NCBI GenBank assembly: GCA_029962745.1
Contig: CM057154.1
Location: forward strand, 21,861,585 to 21,925,584
From: Echinometra lucunter
Lineage: Eukaryota > Echinodermata > Echinoidea > Camarodonta > Echinometridae
Length of the DNA stretch: 64,000 nt
Reading direction: 5' to 3'
The notes beneath the pieces were generated by a model. That model was not told the DNA's origin. It made no database searches and was given only the letters and a program-made list of their open reading frames with translations. Positions 1-11,884 of the stretch are shown here, in pieces. The translations under genes and the position numbers were made by a program. The number at the start of each line of letters is the position of its first letter. The first letter of the stretch is position 1.

Positions 1-761
1 AATGAATAGTTAATCCATCACTAAAGAGCACTCATTGATCAAGTTGGCTTTGTACCTTATAAAGTTCAGATATGGGGGGGGGAGACCTTAAGCATATTTT
101 TCTTTTGGGGGGAAGGAATGGCAATGATGCAACAAAGGATTGCGCTTAAAATGCCTCCCACTCATTCACTTGCATGTTATAAAATGTGCTTAAAAACCCC
201 TCGGAAAAAAAAACACGGTTTCTCCCTGCTATTTGAATGGGCCTTAAGAGAACTGCTCTACCAATCAGCTTTTACAATTCCAAACTGTCATACCACTTCT
301 ATGAATTTTATATATATATATTGGGAGGATAAAAGAGTAAAACAGGAATATGGCATAACTACATTGATTTTAACAAAGAAACAAATTGCCCTTAACACCA
401 GAAGATGTTGATTAGATTAATGGTGTGTATAAATCTTGTAGCGGAGATAACACTCATCCCATAATAGGAATTTCACAAATTGTTACCTTAGGCAAGGCAC
501 AAGGCATGTACTTCTTGAGAAAACAAATAGGTTTATGGTCTGTTGTAGAAAATAACATCTCTTTCTATAAATAAACTCATTCTGAAGAATATGAGGCATG
601 ACCCTGAAGCAATCCTGAGTCAAGTCTGACATATCACCTAACATATGGACGAGTTGACTTAGTCTTAGATCGAGCCTCTACTAAAACAAGACAATCTTTG
701 CTAAGGTATAATGAACTACAACACAGGTCTACTTCAATTTGGAAGCTATGATTGTCATGAT
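1..761. other. Gene-free stretch, AT-rich
   Basis: G-runs near 73 and 107 and a short TATATATA near 310. Small frames have no recognisable product. Confidence 0.5.
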
Positions 762-765
762 TTAA

Positions 766-1253
766 AGGCATTGGCTAACTTTGTGAGGAGCTGATTTAAA
801 AAATTCTCAAACTAAGATGAAGCATGTGTATGAGTACTTGTATTTATACTCAAAAACCCTGAAACCAACCATAATTTGGAAGGAAAAGCTGTAAGTTAGA
901 CGCAAACTGCGATTTTATTAGCTTTCGTCTCGAGAGACACTGAACTAAGAGGACCGTTTGCGCGAATTCAAAAATACCGTTACTTGCCTTCCGCTGCGTG
1001 ATACGTCAATACACACAGTGCGGTCCGTTGAGTCATGTGCGCATGCGCACTCCTTACGTTGGGTCTATGCAACCGACCCTCGTATATTTTTCAAACATTG
1101 GTTCACATTTCTAATATTTAAAAATACTTCCCGTGGATATTATGCTCTGAAACTTTCACACTGGTATTTTTACACTACAACCCTAATGTTTATCCCATTT
1201 CTAAGTAACAAAATGAGATTTTTTAAAAATCATAACAATGTTAGCCAATGCCT
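766..1253 (+). mobile_element. Family A MITE, copy 1 (TTAA target, piggyBac-type)
   Basis: The element has perfect 14-bp terminal inverted repeats, AGGCATTGGCTAAC, and is flanked by TTAA at 762-765 and 1254-1257. Internal sequence is shared with three other copies in the window and includes a GCGCATGCGC palindrome near 1037. It encodes no protein; small frames inside it recur in other copies only because the DNA is repeated. Confidence 0.9.
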
Positions 1254-1257
1254 TTAA

Positions 1258-2273
1258 AGTGAAGTTTCTATCAGCAAAAAAATTCATCAAGATTATTGAA
1301 CAATCAAACTCAGGAAACAGCTCTTCAAGGGCTCTGGTAAACTGTAACAGAAAAAAATTACATTTAACGTTGACAAAAGTAAACCTTACTTTATCAGGTT
1401 TTTATGAGGGAGAAATATATTTTTTAACTGGTTCATGTTAAGTGAATACCATTAAACCTTCTTAACATATGATCTATTTCTAGGAATCAGTAAATTGCAT
1501 AACTTTACCTAAAGAAGAGTTTAATACTGAGGATACAGTGCTTATTACAAACATCTCAAAATAAATGAGTTTTTCTAAACAAACCTTTTATGTACTACAT
1601 ACAGCCCAAGCTTAACTGAATACACATTCTCAATTAGGTGATATTGTTACCAATGAGTGCCAGTGTTAGTCGTCTTCATTACCCCAACCACCTGGGTCTG
1701 TGAGCCTACACTAATCTAATCTAGCCGACCTGAGCCAGATTGCATGTCTTCCTTAGGGGGCTGGCTTAGGCTAAATCTAATTGAGCGGATTATTGGATCA
1801 ATAGAGCGGGATTAGCCCTGTATCAAGTGGAGTGTTTACAAGCACGCACTTTATGGATCGGGTCCCGAAGAGAGCCGCCGCCGATGCTAATTTGGAGCGT
1901 TGGAATGAATGAATTCAAACTCATGTCTGTCCACTCTCATTTAGTAAGATGCCCTAGTTTTCGCTCTTGATACTTGCAGGAAATGCGTGGCGCAAAGGAC
2001 GTCAATTGAGGCTCTATTATGCATGATTTAATGTTTCTCAATGTCAATCTGCCCACGTCATGAAACCATAGAAAAGCTACAAATTAACATACATGTACTT
2101 GACGATAAACAACTGCAGAGAGATAAACCTAAAAGTATCACTTCAATTTACGATATACGTGTATCACTATAATTGTAATGTATGAGATGTATGTGTTTCA
2201 TTCCGAAGCAATATAACTAAGTCAGAAGGTACCCATTTACCAGTAACCCCCTTGGAGAGAAATAAGGCAGACA
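1258..2273. other. Gene-free stretch
   Basis: A small imperfect hairpin lies around 1720-1775 (AGCCGACCTGAGCCAG against CTGGCTTAGGCTAA). A GC-richer patch with AGAGCCGCCGCCG is near 1870. Nothing else was identified. Confidence 0.4.
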
Positions 2274-2352
2274 AATGTTGTGCTCAAGCTCAAAAGCATG
2301 GTGCCGGGGCTTGAACCCATGACCTCCATGATCAGTCACTCCGCTTTGACAC
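2274..2352 (-). mobile_element. tRNA-like SINE head fragment
   Basis: The minus strand contains GGAGGTCATGGGTTCAAGCC, a B-box-type sequence, downstream of AAAGCGGAGTGACTGATCA. It resembles the heads at 3463-3790 and 16845-16908. Confidence 0.4.
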
Positions 2353-2791
2353 TTGCATATATACGGTATCCAACAAAAGTGAAAAACTGGACATATTCCA
2401 ATGAAGATCCTTGGTGTGCTATAATGTTTTCATGTAACAAATATTATTGTGTACCTATAAATGTATTACAGGATTCAACTCTGTCGCTACTTAAACTTAA
2501 AGCTTTAATCTTAATCAAAATTTCTAAAAGGTTAATTTCTGTTGTAATATTTCACTTTTAGGGCAGTATTCGGGTATGTTGGACAATGTATATAATTTTC
2601 AATCACCTTTCAGTGGTCATTGACAGAATCTCCATTCAATTTTAGAAGACTGTGTGCAGAATAACTTGAATTCACCCAGAATTAACCCTTAACCTTCATC
2701 ACCAGCCAAACCAATGGATCACAATATCCTCCCTGTATCCATATGGTAATGTTTTGTTCCTAATTAATCTAATCACCCTGCTGCAGCACTA

Positions 2792-2871
2792 ATGTCCTTT
2801 GGCAAGACATTATTCTACATTAGCCACTTTCAACCCAGGTGTAGTAAGTGGGTAACTGGTAGAATTTATTC
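2792..2871 (+). mobile_element. SINE body fragment
   Basis: TGTCCTTTGGCAAGACATTA then CAACCCAGGTG and GGGTAACTGGTAG match the body of the SINE at 16775. The tRNA-like head is missing here. Confidence 0.55.
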
Positions 2872-2876
2872 CTTAA

Positions 2877-3276
2877 CCCATTCGTGTCAGGAATTATTTA
2901 AAGCCTAATTTGATCAGCTTTTATTCTTCAAATTGGCAACACCAACATTTTTATTTTATTGCTACATTTTTCTTATAAAATGTCATGTATCTGAAATGAA
3001 TATATAATCACAGAAATTATGATGAGAAGTCAAAAAGTTGCCAATTTGCAGGGGAAAACGGTGATTTTAAACTTTCTATCACATTGCCAATTTAAGGATT
3101 TTAATGCTTATTTTCCTTTAAAAAAATTTCAGCATCAAACAACGAATATTGACGCAACCAAAAATGGGCAAGGTTTATGTAGAATTTTTTGCTCTTTCTG
3201 CTCATGTATTTGGTATGATTTTTAGGGCTTTGCATCAAAAGATATTAGGCCAAACCACAAAATGTGGACTTCTGGG
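2877..3276 (+). mobile_element. Family B MITE, copy 1 (TTAA, CCC/GGG termini)
   Basis: Flanked by TTAA at 2873-2876 and 3277-3280. The left end is CCCATTCGTGTCAGG; the right end has lost the TCACGAAT of its inverted repeat. The body matches the copies at 10220, 13434 and 26004. TTAA followed by CCC is typical of piggyBac-class ends. Confidence 0.88.
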
Positions 3277-3454
3277 TTAAATACACTAAGCGCTATGGTT
3301 GCCATGCTAAAGCCAGGGCAACAATATGTTTGCAAGCCCCCTCTAGGAGAACAGTACATAGTACTGAAGAGGCTACCCTGGGTAAACAAAACATATTATT
3401 ATTACATGTATTATATTACCCATCAAACTTCAGAAGATTGTATTTAAGATTAAG

Positions 3455-3835
3455 ATGATTAACTTGAACCCATGATCTTCTAGCCCTGAACCAAGGGATC
3501 AAACCATGAGATCATGACTCTTACAGGACTTATATTTGGTGAAGCTTTAATCTTAATCCATTCAACTTCATTTACCAATCAAGTAAAGAACATATATATT
3601 CTGAACACAATTATCTGGAACCTATGACCTTCATATTGTACACCAAGTGACCAAACCACTTGACTATGACACCTCCACAGATTATTTTGGTCAACTTTTA
3701 ATCCTAATCAACCCGATTTACCAATGAAGAACATATATGTGTATTCTGAAGACCTAGGTATTACCACTTGACAATGACACCTACACATATTATTTTGGTC
3801 AATTTGTAATCCTAATCAATTTTCAAAAACCCTCT
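3455..3835 (-). repeat. Tandem tRNA-like units (SINE array)
   Basis: Three imperfect units repeat a B-box-like stretch (AACCCATGATCTTC, AACCTATGACCTTC), an A-box-like stretch (CCACTTGACTATGACACC) and a tail (TTTTAATCCTAATCAA, TTTACCAATGAAGAACATAT). The spacings are about 152 and 106 bp, the last unit being internally shortened. Confidence 0.55.
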
Positions 3836-5091
3836 GCCAACTGCTGTTGACTATCGTCACAATCATTCAATTGAATAAAACAATCGTAATAATTAGTTTT
3901 CTCCTTCACAAGTGTACCATCATGACGTAACTTGAAAACAGCTAGGATACTTGAGCAATATCTATAGAATAATCATCAGCATTAATGACTACTTAAAGGA
4001 TATTATAATTTACAGAAAATTTTTAAGGAAAAACTGTCATATTTCCCTAAAAATTACATTAGCAAGCAAAGTGTTAATAGACCACCAATAAGACGAAGAT
4101 GATTCACCACTGCTATGTATGTGACTCCACGTAATCTTTCCATTCAACAAAGCACTGTTGGCGTGTGATTGTGTGCTGAAGACAATTAACACTGACAAGG
4201 AAATACCAGACACAAATCTACTTTGTCCCATCTTATCACGAAGGCCCTTGTCCAGGGCTTCTGTTCATGTACAGGGATTTCCCAATTTACTCCAACTGCC
4301 ACTGGTATTTCCTGGGTGATTTTTCATGATTCTTGAAGGCAATTGTGGCACATGCCCTCATAAGATTCTCTAAAAGGGATCAGTACAACAATATTGAGTG
4401 ATTTTCAAAGAGTAAATGATTGCAGAGAGCATCATTGAATTACATTTTTTTTTCCAGAGTGCCTAGAACCATGCAAATTTCTGCAGGAATTTTCATGACC
4501 AAGGAAGTCATATGAAGCCACAAGAATGACCAAAACTAAGGGTTTACTACACATATATGAGCTTGATTAAATTGTCTGTCATAAATATCAATTAGGATAG
4601 CACAAAAGATGTCTAAACTGACTCATATGGCAATACAAAGCAAACAATTACTAATATTCATTGTAAGCCTGTAATTGTTGACATTTGTTTACAAATATGA
4701 TGAAATTTGAGACTTTAGAAATGTAAAATTTCCTGGTGTACATGCCAAACATAGCATTATAGTAGTCCAAGAAAATTAGGAGTTGCTGAGATCTTCAGCA
4801 ATGTCATTTCCTGAAAAAACAGATTAAATCAAATTAACAGAGCAAAATCCTTCTTGCATGACCACTGCTCTTTTTCCATTTGACAGAAGAAAATGATTCT
4901 TTATGGCTAATCAAAAGAAAAAATACACTTCCTTGAGTAAATGAGTAATATGACTGCCAAAATAGACCAGTAAAAATTACATTCAAGTTAGAAGCATGTT
5001 TCTACTACAGTCATGACTATTAACAAATAAAATGCTTCAAAGGAGAATGTCTACCACAGAAACAATGTATACAACCTCTATTCTGATTGCT
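3836..5091. other. Gene-free stretch, nothing recognised
   Basis: AT-rich unique-looking sequence without a convincing ORF, splice structure or inverted repeat. Confidence 0.4.
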
Positions 5092-5095
5092 TTAA

Positions 5096-5584
5096 GGCAT
5101 TGGCTAACATTGTTATGATTTTAAAAAAATCTCATTTTGTTACTTAAAAATGGGATAAACATTAGGGTTATAGTGTAAAAATACCAGTGTGAAAGTTTCA
5201 GAGCATAATATCCATGGGAAGTATTTTTAAATATTAGAAATGTGAACCAATGTTTGAAAAATATACGAGGGTCGGTTGCATAGACCCAACGTAAAAGGAG
5301 TGCGCATGCGCACATGACTCAAGGGACCGCACTGTGTGTACTGACGTATCACGCGGCGGAAGGCAAGTAACGGTATTTTTTAATTCGTCCAAACGGTCCT
5401 CTTAGTTCAGTGTCTCTCGAGACGAAAGCTAATAAAATCGCGGTTTGCGTCTAATTTACAGCTTTTCCTTCCAAATTATGGTTGGTTTCAGGGTTTTTGA
5501 GTATAAATACAAGTACTCATACACATGTTTCATCTTAGTTTGAGAATTTTTTAAATCAGCTGCTCACAAAGTTAGCCAATGCCT
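5096..5584 (-). mobile_element. Family A MITE, copy 2 (inverted)
   Basis: Reverse-orientation copy, highly similar to copy 1 over its whole length. TTAA flanks lie at 5092-5095 and 5585-5588. Termini GGCATTGGCTAAC and GTTAGCCAATGCCT are intact, and GCGCATGCGC is preserved near 5303. Confidence 0.9.
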
Positions 5585-5588
5585 TTAA

Positions 5589-6547
5589 TGCTTCTATCAA
5601 GGCATTGAAATCCCTTCTATGTATAAATAAAATTTGGGCCATAACAAAAGCATAGTCCATCATGTCTGCTTTTCTTGTAATTGCTTTTCCAACCAAATGT
5701 CACAAAGTGAGTATTACATATTTTGTTTTACACCTACTACAACTTTGCAAATAGATAAAAGTTCAGATTTTTATGTAAGGGGGAATGCATACATATTCTT
5801 AAATATTGTGCATGCAGGCAGGCACTATAGGGAAAATATTCCATTCCTTGTTGGTGAACATGTTTTACCCTCAATAGTATCAGAGAAACTGAATGATGGT
5901 AGGTAACTAATTAGTACATGGCAAATATCAATATGTCAATAATCTGCATTGCCTGTATGCATATGATGCTAAAATCAATGAAGTCCTTTACACCAATCAG
6001 GGTTGCCTCTGCAGTGCATGTCTGATATGGATAAGGGCCATTTGAATACCATAAAGAACATATTTCAGGCAAGCTGTTACTGTTATGAAATCAAGTGGTT
6101 GCATATGGTAACAGCAGATACAGTTTTCTTGGAAATGGCTTTGTCTATATGATGTCATCGTAACATAAAGCCATATAATCAATGCACTGCCGTAGTTACG
6201 ATCCTTGCTAATTACATAATCCATCTTCCTGCTGCCATTATTTTGGCTACCCCCAAATACAACAGATACATTTTTTCCCAGAAGTGAACTGATCCACACA
6301 ACATCAGAACAATCATAATAATGAACCTGCAAAACCCACTCAGTCTTCTTTTGCTAATATTCTGGTGGCCAGCAGTTTTGATGGAGACAATATCCTTGAA
6401 AGGCAAACAATCCATATTTTTCATTGTAGAATGTAACAGCATGATTCATGCAATGCTGCATGAATATTTAGTATTACAGGATCCATTTGAGTACACTCCT
6501 TTCATTTTGATACAGGTAGCAAATAGTTATGGCAGATACAGTTCGTT
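5589..6547. other. Gene-free stretch with unsupported small frames
   Basis: Frames of 90 and 111 codons occur on opposite strands (5634-5906, 5997-6332) without domains or repeats. Intronic or intergenic DNA is the default reading. Confidence 0.4.
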
Positions 6548-6579
6548 GATACTATTACTAATAATCATAATAATAATGA

Positions 6580-6623
<44 letters not shown>

Positions 6624-6751
6624 AATAATAATAATAATAATAATAATGATAATAATAATAATAATAATGATAATAATAATAATAATAATAACAATAATAA
6701 TGATAATAATGATAATAATAATAATAATAATAATGATAATAATAATAATAA
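6548..6751 (+). repeat. ACT/AAT trinucleotide microsatellite
   Basis: About 200 bp of (ACT)n changing to (AAT)n with GAT variants. The Asn-rich and Tyr-rich frames are artefacts. Confidence 0.95.
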
Positions 6752-8427
6752 CCAAATCTACTCTGTGGAGGGCTCAAGGTGCAATGTGAAATGTCATCAT
6801 CTGGCAACATTATTCATGAACTGATAAAGTTGTGAATGAGGAACCTTGCATAAACTTCTAAAATTTTCGGTTTAATTTTCATAACGGACCAGTGAATGTT
6901 AAAGGTAATGAACAGTAGTGGTAGCAAAATGAAAGTTGGTATGAAACTGCTTAAATATGGTCTCATATTGTTCGGCTGGCATAAAAAGATACATGAGTGA
7001 GATAATCTACTTATTCTATTCACAATTTCTGGTGATTTTTAGTAAAATAATTCAAATGATCAACCATTATCTTATAACCTCGCTACGGACCACCTACCCC
7101 GACGGTCTCAGCTCAATGGCGCATAGCTGTTCACACAGCTGTTTTATACAGGTGTGTGAATTTTCGGCGCGGGCCCATGCTGAGAACTTGACGTAACTTC
7201 CATTGATATTTTAGCCATTTCTAAACAAATATTTTTCAATACAACGTCAACTATGTTCCAAATTAGTCATTCTACATCATTTCACGTAGTAATTTTCATT
7301 CCACCTGATAAAGTAGTTAAATATTCAAAGCCCCACCTTTCCCACTACTGCTTATTTCCTTATAAAGCAGATTTGTTTTTATAGATCTTAATACTAACTG
7401 ATTAGTTTCCACCATAAGTGATTTAGGAGCACCTTACAACACTTAATTATATAATGTTCCACTGTCTACAGAGGTCACTTTGTGTTTCTCTTAGGTGGCC
7501 TTTACAAACAGGTTCAACTCTTAATCCATCCATATCAAATCCCAAGCCATCATCCAACAATTAGAGGATATCACTGATGGCCGATATGTCGGCTTATACC
7601 AATCGCTGGGGTGTCTTTAGCACTAATAACAAGACAATAACAGCTTGTTAGGGCGCTCCTACACAGATCAATACAGACGTTGTGATTTCCCTGTGTGGGT
7701 GGATTAGCCATAATGGCTATTAGACTATTGCCCTCAAAGGAATTCCCTTGTCTCTATCAGATAGAGGGTGTCATTTAGCTGTCTAAGAGCATGATGATGA
7801 TATGGTTAAACTAGATCATTTTTATTGTCTTAATAGCTTACTAGTAATCATCTTTAACATACAACAGGAGCCTTGCCTTTTCCTTGCTCTAGCAGCTTGA
7901 AGGGAGATATTGGGGAATAAAATTGATTGTCAATGTCGAATTAAGTAGACTCATATCTGTTAATAAAAACTGGTATTTTCAAAATTTTCATATCTATTTT
8001 CTGTATCTATGAAACAAATAAATAAATTTTCAAATCAAATAATTTCTTAATACTTATAAATGTGACCTTGTTCAAGTACTTATACTTTCTTTGAATGTTT
8101 CATTACTTCTAAAGAAACATAGAGCTAAAAGATCTGAGAACTGAGAGGAGCATTTTGGAGAATAAAAAAACGAAGTGAAAAAAAAATGCATTAAAAACTA
8201 ATTTGTTTTTGAAGGCAGAAAATAATTCAAAAGTGATTTTCAAATAAAACTTGAATGAATCTTGCTACCTCCCAAAACCTATCTGTTCCTTGTTTTGACA
8301 TCATTGAAGAAATAATTTTACCAGTAATGACAACATTGAAACATATAATACACTGACTAAAACTTTCAACAAAGTGAGATATTTCAGAAGAAGGGAAGTG
8401 CAATGAGCAGAGGTGGTATACAAAAGT
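6752..8427. other. Gene-free stretch
   Basis: Mostly AT-rich; a locally GC-rich patch at 7080-7190 includes TTTCGGCGCGGGCCC. No gene or repeat end was recognised. Confidence 0.4.
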
Positions 8428-8508
8428 CATTGTCATCATCATAACCATCGTCGTCATCATCATCAACATAACCATCAACATCATCATCATAATCATCATC
8501 ATCATCAA
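8428..8508 (+). repeat. CAT microsatellite, left block
   Basis: Imperfect (CAT)n/(CAA)n tract immediately before the LINE-like segment; it resumes at 8698. Confidence 0.9.
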
Positions 8509-8694
8509 TTTTTTTCTTGCTTGTTTTTCTTTGTTTCAACATTATATTTTGTTCAATCTATGTGTTCATTATTTATGTGTGTTTTTATGTTTGTAAATAT
8601 GTTTTTATCAATTGATACAGCGCCCCTTGGTCGACCAGTTTTTTAACTGATAGGGCTACCCTTTTTAAATGTAATGACAAATAAATAAATAAAA
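8509..8694 (+). mobile_element. Probable LINE 3'-end insertion inside a CAT microsatellite
   Basis: A T-rich segment with TTTGTAAATATG, CAGCGCCCCTTGGTCGACC, ACTGATAGGGCTACCC and a terminal AAATAAATAAATAAAATAAAT tail lies between two CAT arrays. The arrangement resembles the 3' UTR and tail of a non-LTR retrotransposon, 5'-truncated. Confidence 0.4.
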
Positions 8695-8697
8695 TAA

Positions 8698-8741
8698 ATC
8701 ATCATCATCATAATAATCATCATAATCATCATCATCATCAT
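8698..8741 (+). repeat. CAT microsatellite, right block
   Basis: (CAT)n with AAT interruptions, following the AAATAAAT tail. Confidence 0.9.
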
Positions 8742-9241
8742 CCTGCAGATAAACCTATTTTCTCTAAACACCTCCATATTCTTCTATCCTATCCACCATC
8801 GAGGATTTTCTGTTCAATATTTCGCTTGATATCACCAAATTAACCTCTTCACCACTTGATGGAAAGGAAATTAAGATGCTGGAAGCACCACTTGAAATCA
8901 TTATGAGCAAATATTGTAACACCCCCTCATTGCATAATCCCTGTTTGCTTCAGCCGTTGACATTGCATGCAGATGGTCTGAATCAGATGCGGCCCAGTTT
9001 ACACAAACACTGGATGCCGCACTCCTTTCCAGTATCAAGCCATGTGCACCATGTTCATTTATCAGCACTTTTGAATTCTTAGCTTCACTCCAGAACCAAA
9101 TGCTATACTTAATCAATACTCTAACCTAAAACGAATCCACTCTGAACTAATAAAGAGTGGGCCAGAAGTCCAAGCACCCTATGTCTTGTTGATCTACATG
9201 TAATGATTCATTACATGAAAGGTAAAATTGTAGTAACTTAA

Positions 9242-9313
9242 GCCACTGACTTCTGAATTCTTTCATTCTCATAGGCTTAGTACAGGGACCATCCAGTTCC
9301 AGTGGCCAATGGG
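9242..9313 (-). mobile_element. Family C micro-MITE (72 bp, TTAA)
   Basis: TTAA at 9238-9241 and 9314-9317 bracket a 72-bp element ending CCAATGGG. The shared core includes TAGTACAGGGACCATCCAG and GAATTC. Confidence 0.7.
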
Positions 9314-9680
9314 TTAATTTTCTCTTCAAAATATTCTGAACTTAAATTTACTCTAAATGTAATGATTACTTTTAATGACAACAGAAGGTGAAAAATAATT
9401 CATAAACTGGACTGAAAATGATTAAAAATGGTATGGAATTGCATATGAATTAATCTTCTAATAATTACTTAAGTTTTGAAAATCCACAATCTTAGAGTTA
9501 CCTGTACTATGAACAGAATTGAAATTGTTCTTACTGACTTTAAACAATAACACTTCCCATTCTTACCCATGGCAAGAATAATGGTCCAAAATATATGAAT
9601 AGAAAATATATAGTATAATGTTTTCAAAGTTACTTACACAATATGAAAAATATGCATATCAGACTGATCTTCAGTGGCTT

Positions 9681-9936
9681 CATGGCTGTACGCAGCGGGC
9701 GGGTGGGGGGGCAGTTGCCCCCTCCCAGAAATTTTCAAGACTTAGATTTTTTTAATTAAAATTTTCCAAAATTCCACCAAAAATGTGCACCAGATTCTTC
9801 AATTTCAATTTCAAAAATGCAAAAGCGCCCTTGTGACCAGATCAGTCACTTTGCTCCTTCGCTTGCGTGCTTCTTTGAACATTTTACGTATTCTTGCCCC
9901 CCCCCCCCCCGGAAAAAATTTCTGCGTACAACCCTG
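9681..9936 (+). mobile_element. Family G MITE (TACGCAG termini, homopolymer tracts)
   Basis: Starts CATGGCTGTACGCAG and ends TTTCTGCGTACAACCCTG. It shares AATGCAAAAGCGCCC and TTTTACG with the two copies at 14.2-14.8 kb and carries a C-run of about 14 near 9897. Confidence 0.7.
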
Positions 9937-10219
9937 AGTGCATGGCTTCTGCTGGACGGTAACAACAGCCGCTGAACCCACATGATATTTACAAAGTGCT
10001 TGAGACAACGGAGTTGCCCACTCTTGTACATAGCAAGAAGTGTTCATTAATGAAAGAACCATACAAGATATTCTTAACATGAACCTCTACATTTCTCCCT
10101 TTCAGAGATAAGAAAAGAATGTAACATCCATGTGAAAGTCATTTCCATTTGTTTTTTTCTCTCTCTTTTCACTTGATCAACAAACCGAATGACTACAATG
10201 AATGCCTTGACTACTTTAA

Positions 10220-10627
10220 CCCATTCGTGACAGAGGTCCACATTTTGTGGTTTGGCCTAATATCTTTTGATGCAAAGCCCTAAAAATCATACCAAATACA
10301 TGAGCAGAAAGAGCAAAAAATTCTACACAAACTGTGCCCATTTTGGTTGCGTCAATATTCGTTGTTTGATGCAAAAAAAATTTTAAAGGAAAATAAGCAT
10401 TAAAATCCTTAAATTGGCAATGTGACAGAAAGTTTAAAATCACTGTTTTCCACTGCAAATTGGCAACTTTTTGACTTCTCATCATAATTTCTGTCAATTT
10501 ATATTCATTTCAGATACATGACATTTTATAAGAAAAATGTAGCAATAAAATAAAAATGTTGGTGTTGCCAATTTGAAGAATAAAAGCTGATCAAATTAGG
10601 CTTTAAATAATTCCTGTCACGAATGGG
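10220..10627 (-). mobile_element. Family B MITE, copy 2
   Basis: 408 bp with termini CCCATTCGTGACAG and CTGTCACGAATGGG, flanked by TTAA (10216-10219, 10628-10631). A 93-codon frame inside it recurs in copy 4, but it runs into the terminal repeat and is broken in copies 1 and 3, so it is not a gene. Confidence 0.92.
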
Positions 10628-11072
10628 TTAATGACACTTTCTCTTTTCCTTCTTAACTTGATTATCAAAGTGAATGCATGCAACAAACAAGCTACCATTA
10701 CAAGCTCATCCATTCTGAAAACCAAGTGTAAAATCCAGTTTCATATATCTATTCTTAGTTTAAATTCTTTATTTTTGGATAAAGATGATTCCACTTTGAA
10801 CATGAATACATCTAATGACATGATGAATATCTCATTTAAGGACATACTGGAGCACTGCTTATTGTTCTCAAAGCCAAAAAAAAAAGAACACTAAAAAAAT
10901 TCAGGAACTTCTCTAAAACTTCACCATGGTATAATCAAAGCAAAATACCTTACAACTTGCTCCACAATTGCATGCAACACCATGAAACTGCAATGAGAAA
11001 TAACTTTTTGACAACTATGTAGCAATTTTTAAAATCTGGAAAATAATCAGCTGATAAAGTAAAGTAAGTTAA

Positions 11073-11145
11073 CCCGCTGCATATTGGGACCAGGTGGTTC
11101 CAGTATGAAGTCTATTGGAATTTCAGAATTCGGTAGTCAACAGGG
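11073..11145 (+). mobile_element. Family C micro-MITE
   Basis: TTAA at 11069-11072 precedes CCCGCTGCATATTGGGACCA; the right end is CAGGG followed by a degraded TAA. The core TCTATTGGAATTTCAGAATT matches the other copies. Confidence 0.65.
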
Positions 11146-11234
11146 TAAGGAATCCTGTACTGGGGCCAGAGACCACTGCCAGACAGAAATACTGCAATTA
11201 CACAATCGTACATATTCCATCTACAGGGTCTGCG

Positions 11235-11440
11235 GCACTTTTATTAGAATGGGGGGGGGGGGGAGGCCGACACCCAAACAACGGCGAGGTCCAGGAGGCA
11301 GAGCCCCCCCCCCCCCCCAAGTCCTTGAGTTTCTTAATGATTTTGCAGGCCTATGAGCAAATTAAATGTTAAGTTTTTTGCAATTCATAGGGGGTGCTTT
11401 TGTTATTTTTTAAATTTTTTTAGCCCCCCCCCCCCCCTAC
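11235..11440. repeat. G-run/C-run rich repeat fragment
   Basis: Contains a G14-type run near 11250, a C14 run near 11306 and another C14 run near 11425. It resembles the homopolymer-bearing repeats nearby, but no inverted ends were found. Confidence 0.35.
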
Positions 11441-11588
11441 TATCACAGCTCCTGGTCCAAGGGTGAAGACCACATCCATGGCATATTAGAAGAGCATGAA
11501 AGCAAGATGGGTCCTTCTACTTCCACCACCAAACCATAACAAGCCAGCCCCTCCTCTTACACCAGGGCCCATAAAAAATACAATCAAT

Positions 11589-11612
11589 CTTACGATTGAT
11601 ATCAATCGTAAG
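11589..11612. repeat. Perfect 24-bp palindrome in a small foldback
   Basis: The bases around TTGATATCAA read the same on both strands for 24 bp. Flanking TACAATCAAT (about 11578-11587) and ATTGATTGTAT (about 11659-11669) extend an inverted repeat, suggesting a small MITE spanning roughly 11565-11680. Confidence 0.5.
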
Positions 11613-11884
11613 TCTATGGCAAACCATGTACTAAAAGAGTCACAATTGATCATAAAATTGATTGTATCTTGTTATGCTACACCCCCCTGGTTATGCAGAT
11701 CTGATGTACACAAAAAAGGGGCATCCCCTGTAAAATTCAGGATCCAGAAGGCATCTGAAAAAATGATAGTCTTTTGTTGTTTTCGCTTGTAAGCATGGTA
11801 AGGGGTTTTCAGAATTGGCCACCAGTCTTTCCTTGTAATAAAATTTTGAATCAAAGTTCCCAACTACATCAGTGAAGACATCAT

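Noticed and set aside
481..500. CRISPR-like or bacterial mobile features anywhere in the window
   Set aside because: No regularly spaced identical repeats with unique spacers and no prokaryotic gene structure were seen; the interval given is only a placeholder for this window-wide negative.
2274..2352. Functional tRNA gene
   Set aside because: Only B-box-like sequence is present; the cloverleaf stems do not form, so a SINE fragment is more likely.
5634..5906. 90-codon frame followed by a GTAGGT donor-like sequence
   Set aside because: No acceptor, partner exon or recognisable domain; chance-level length in AT-rich DNA.
6321..6824. 167-codon Asn-rich frame
   Set aside because: Runs through the AAT/ACT microsatellite.
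10216..10497. 93-codon frame shared with 26134-26415
   Set aside because: Lies inside family B copies; it uses the terminal repeat as its C-terminus and is disrupted in the other copies.
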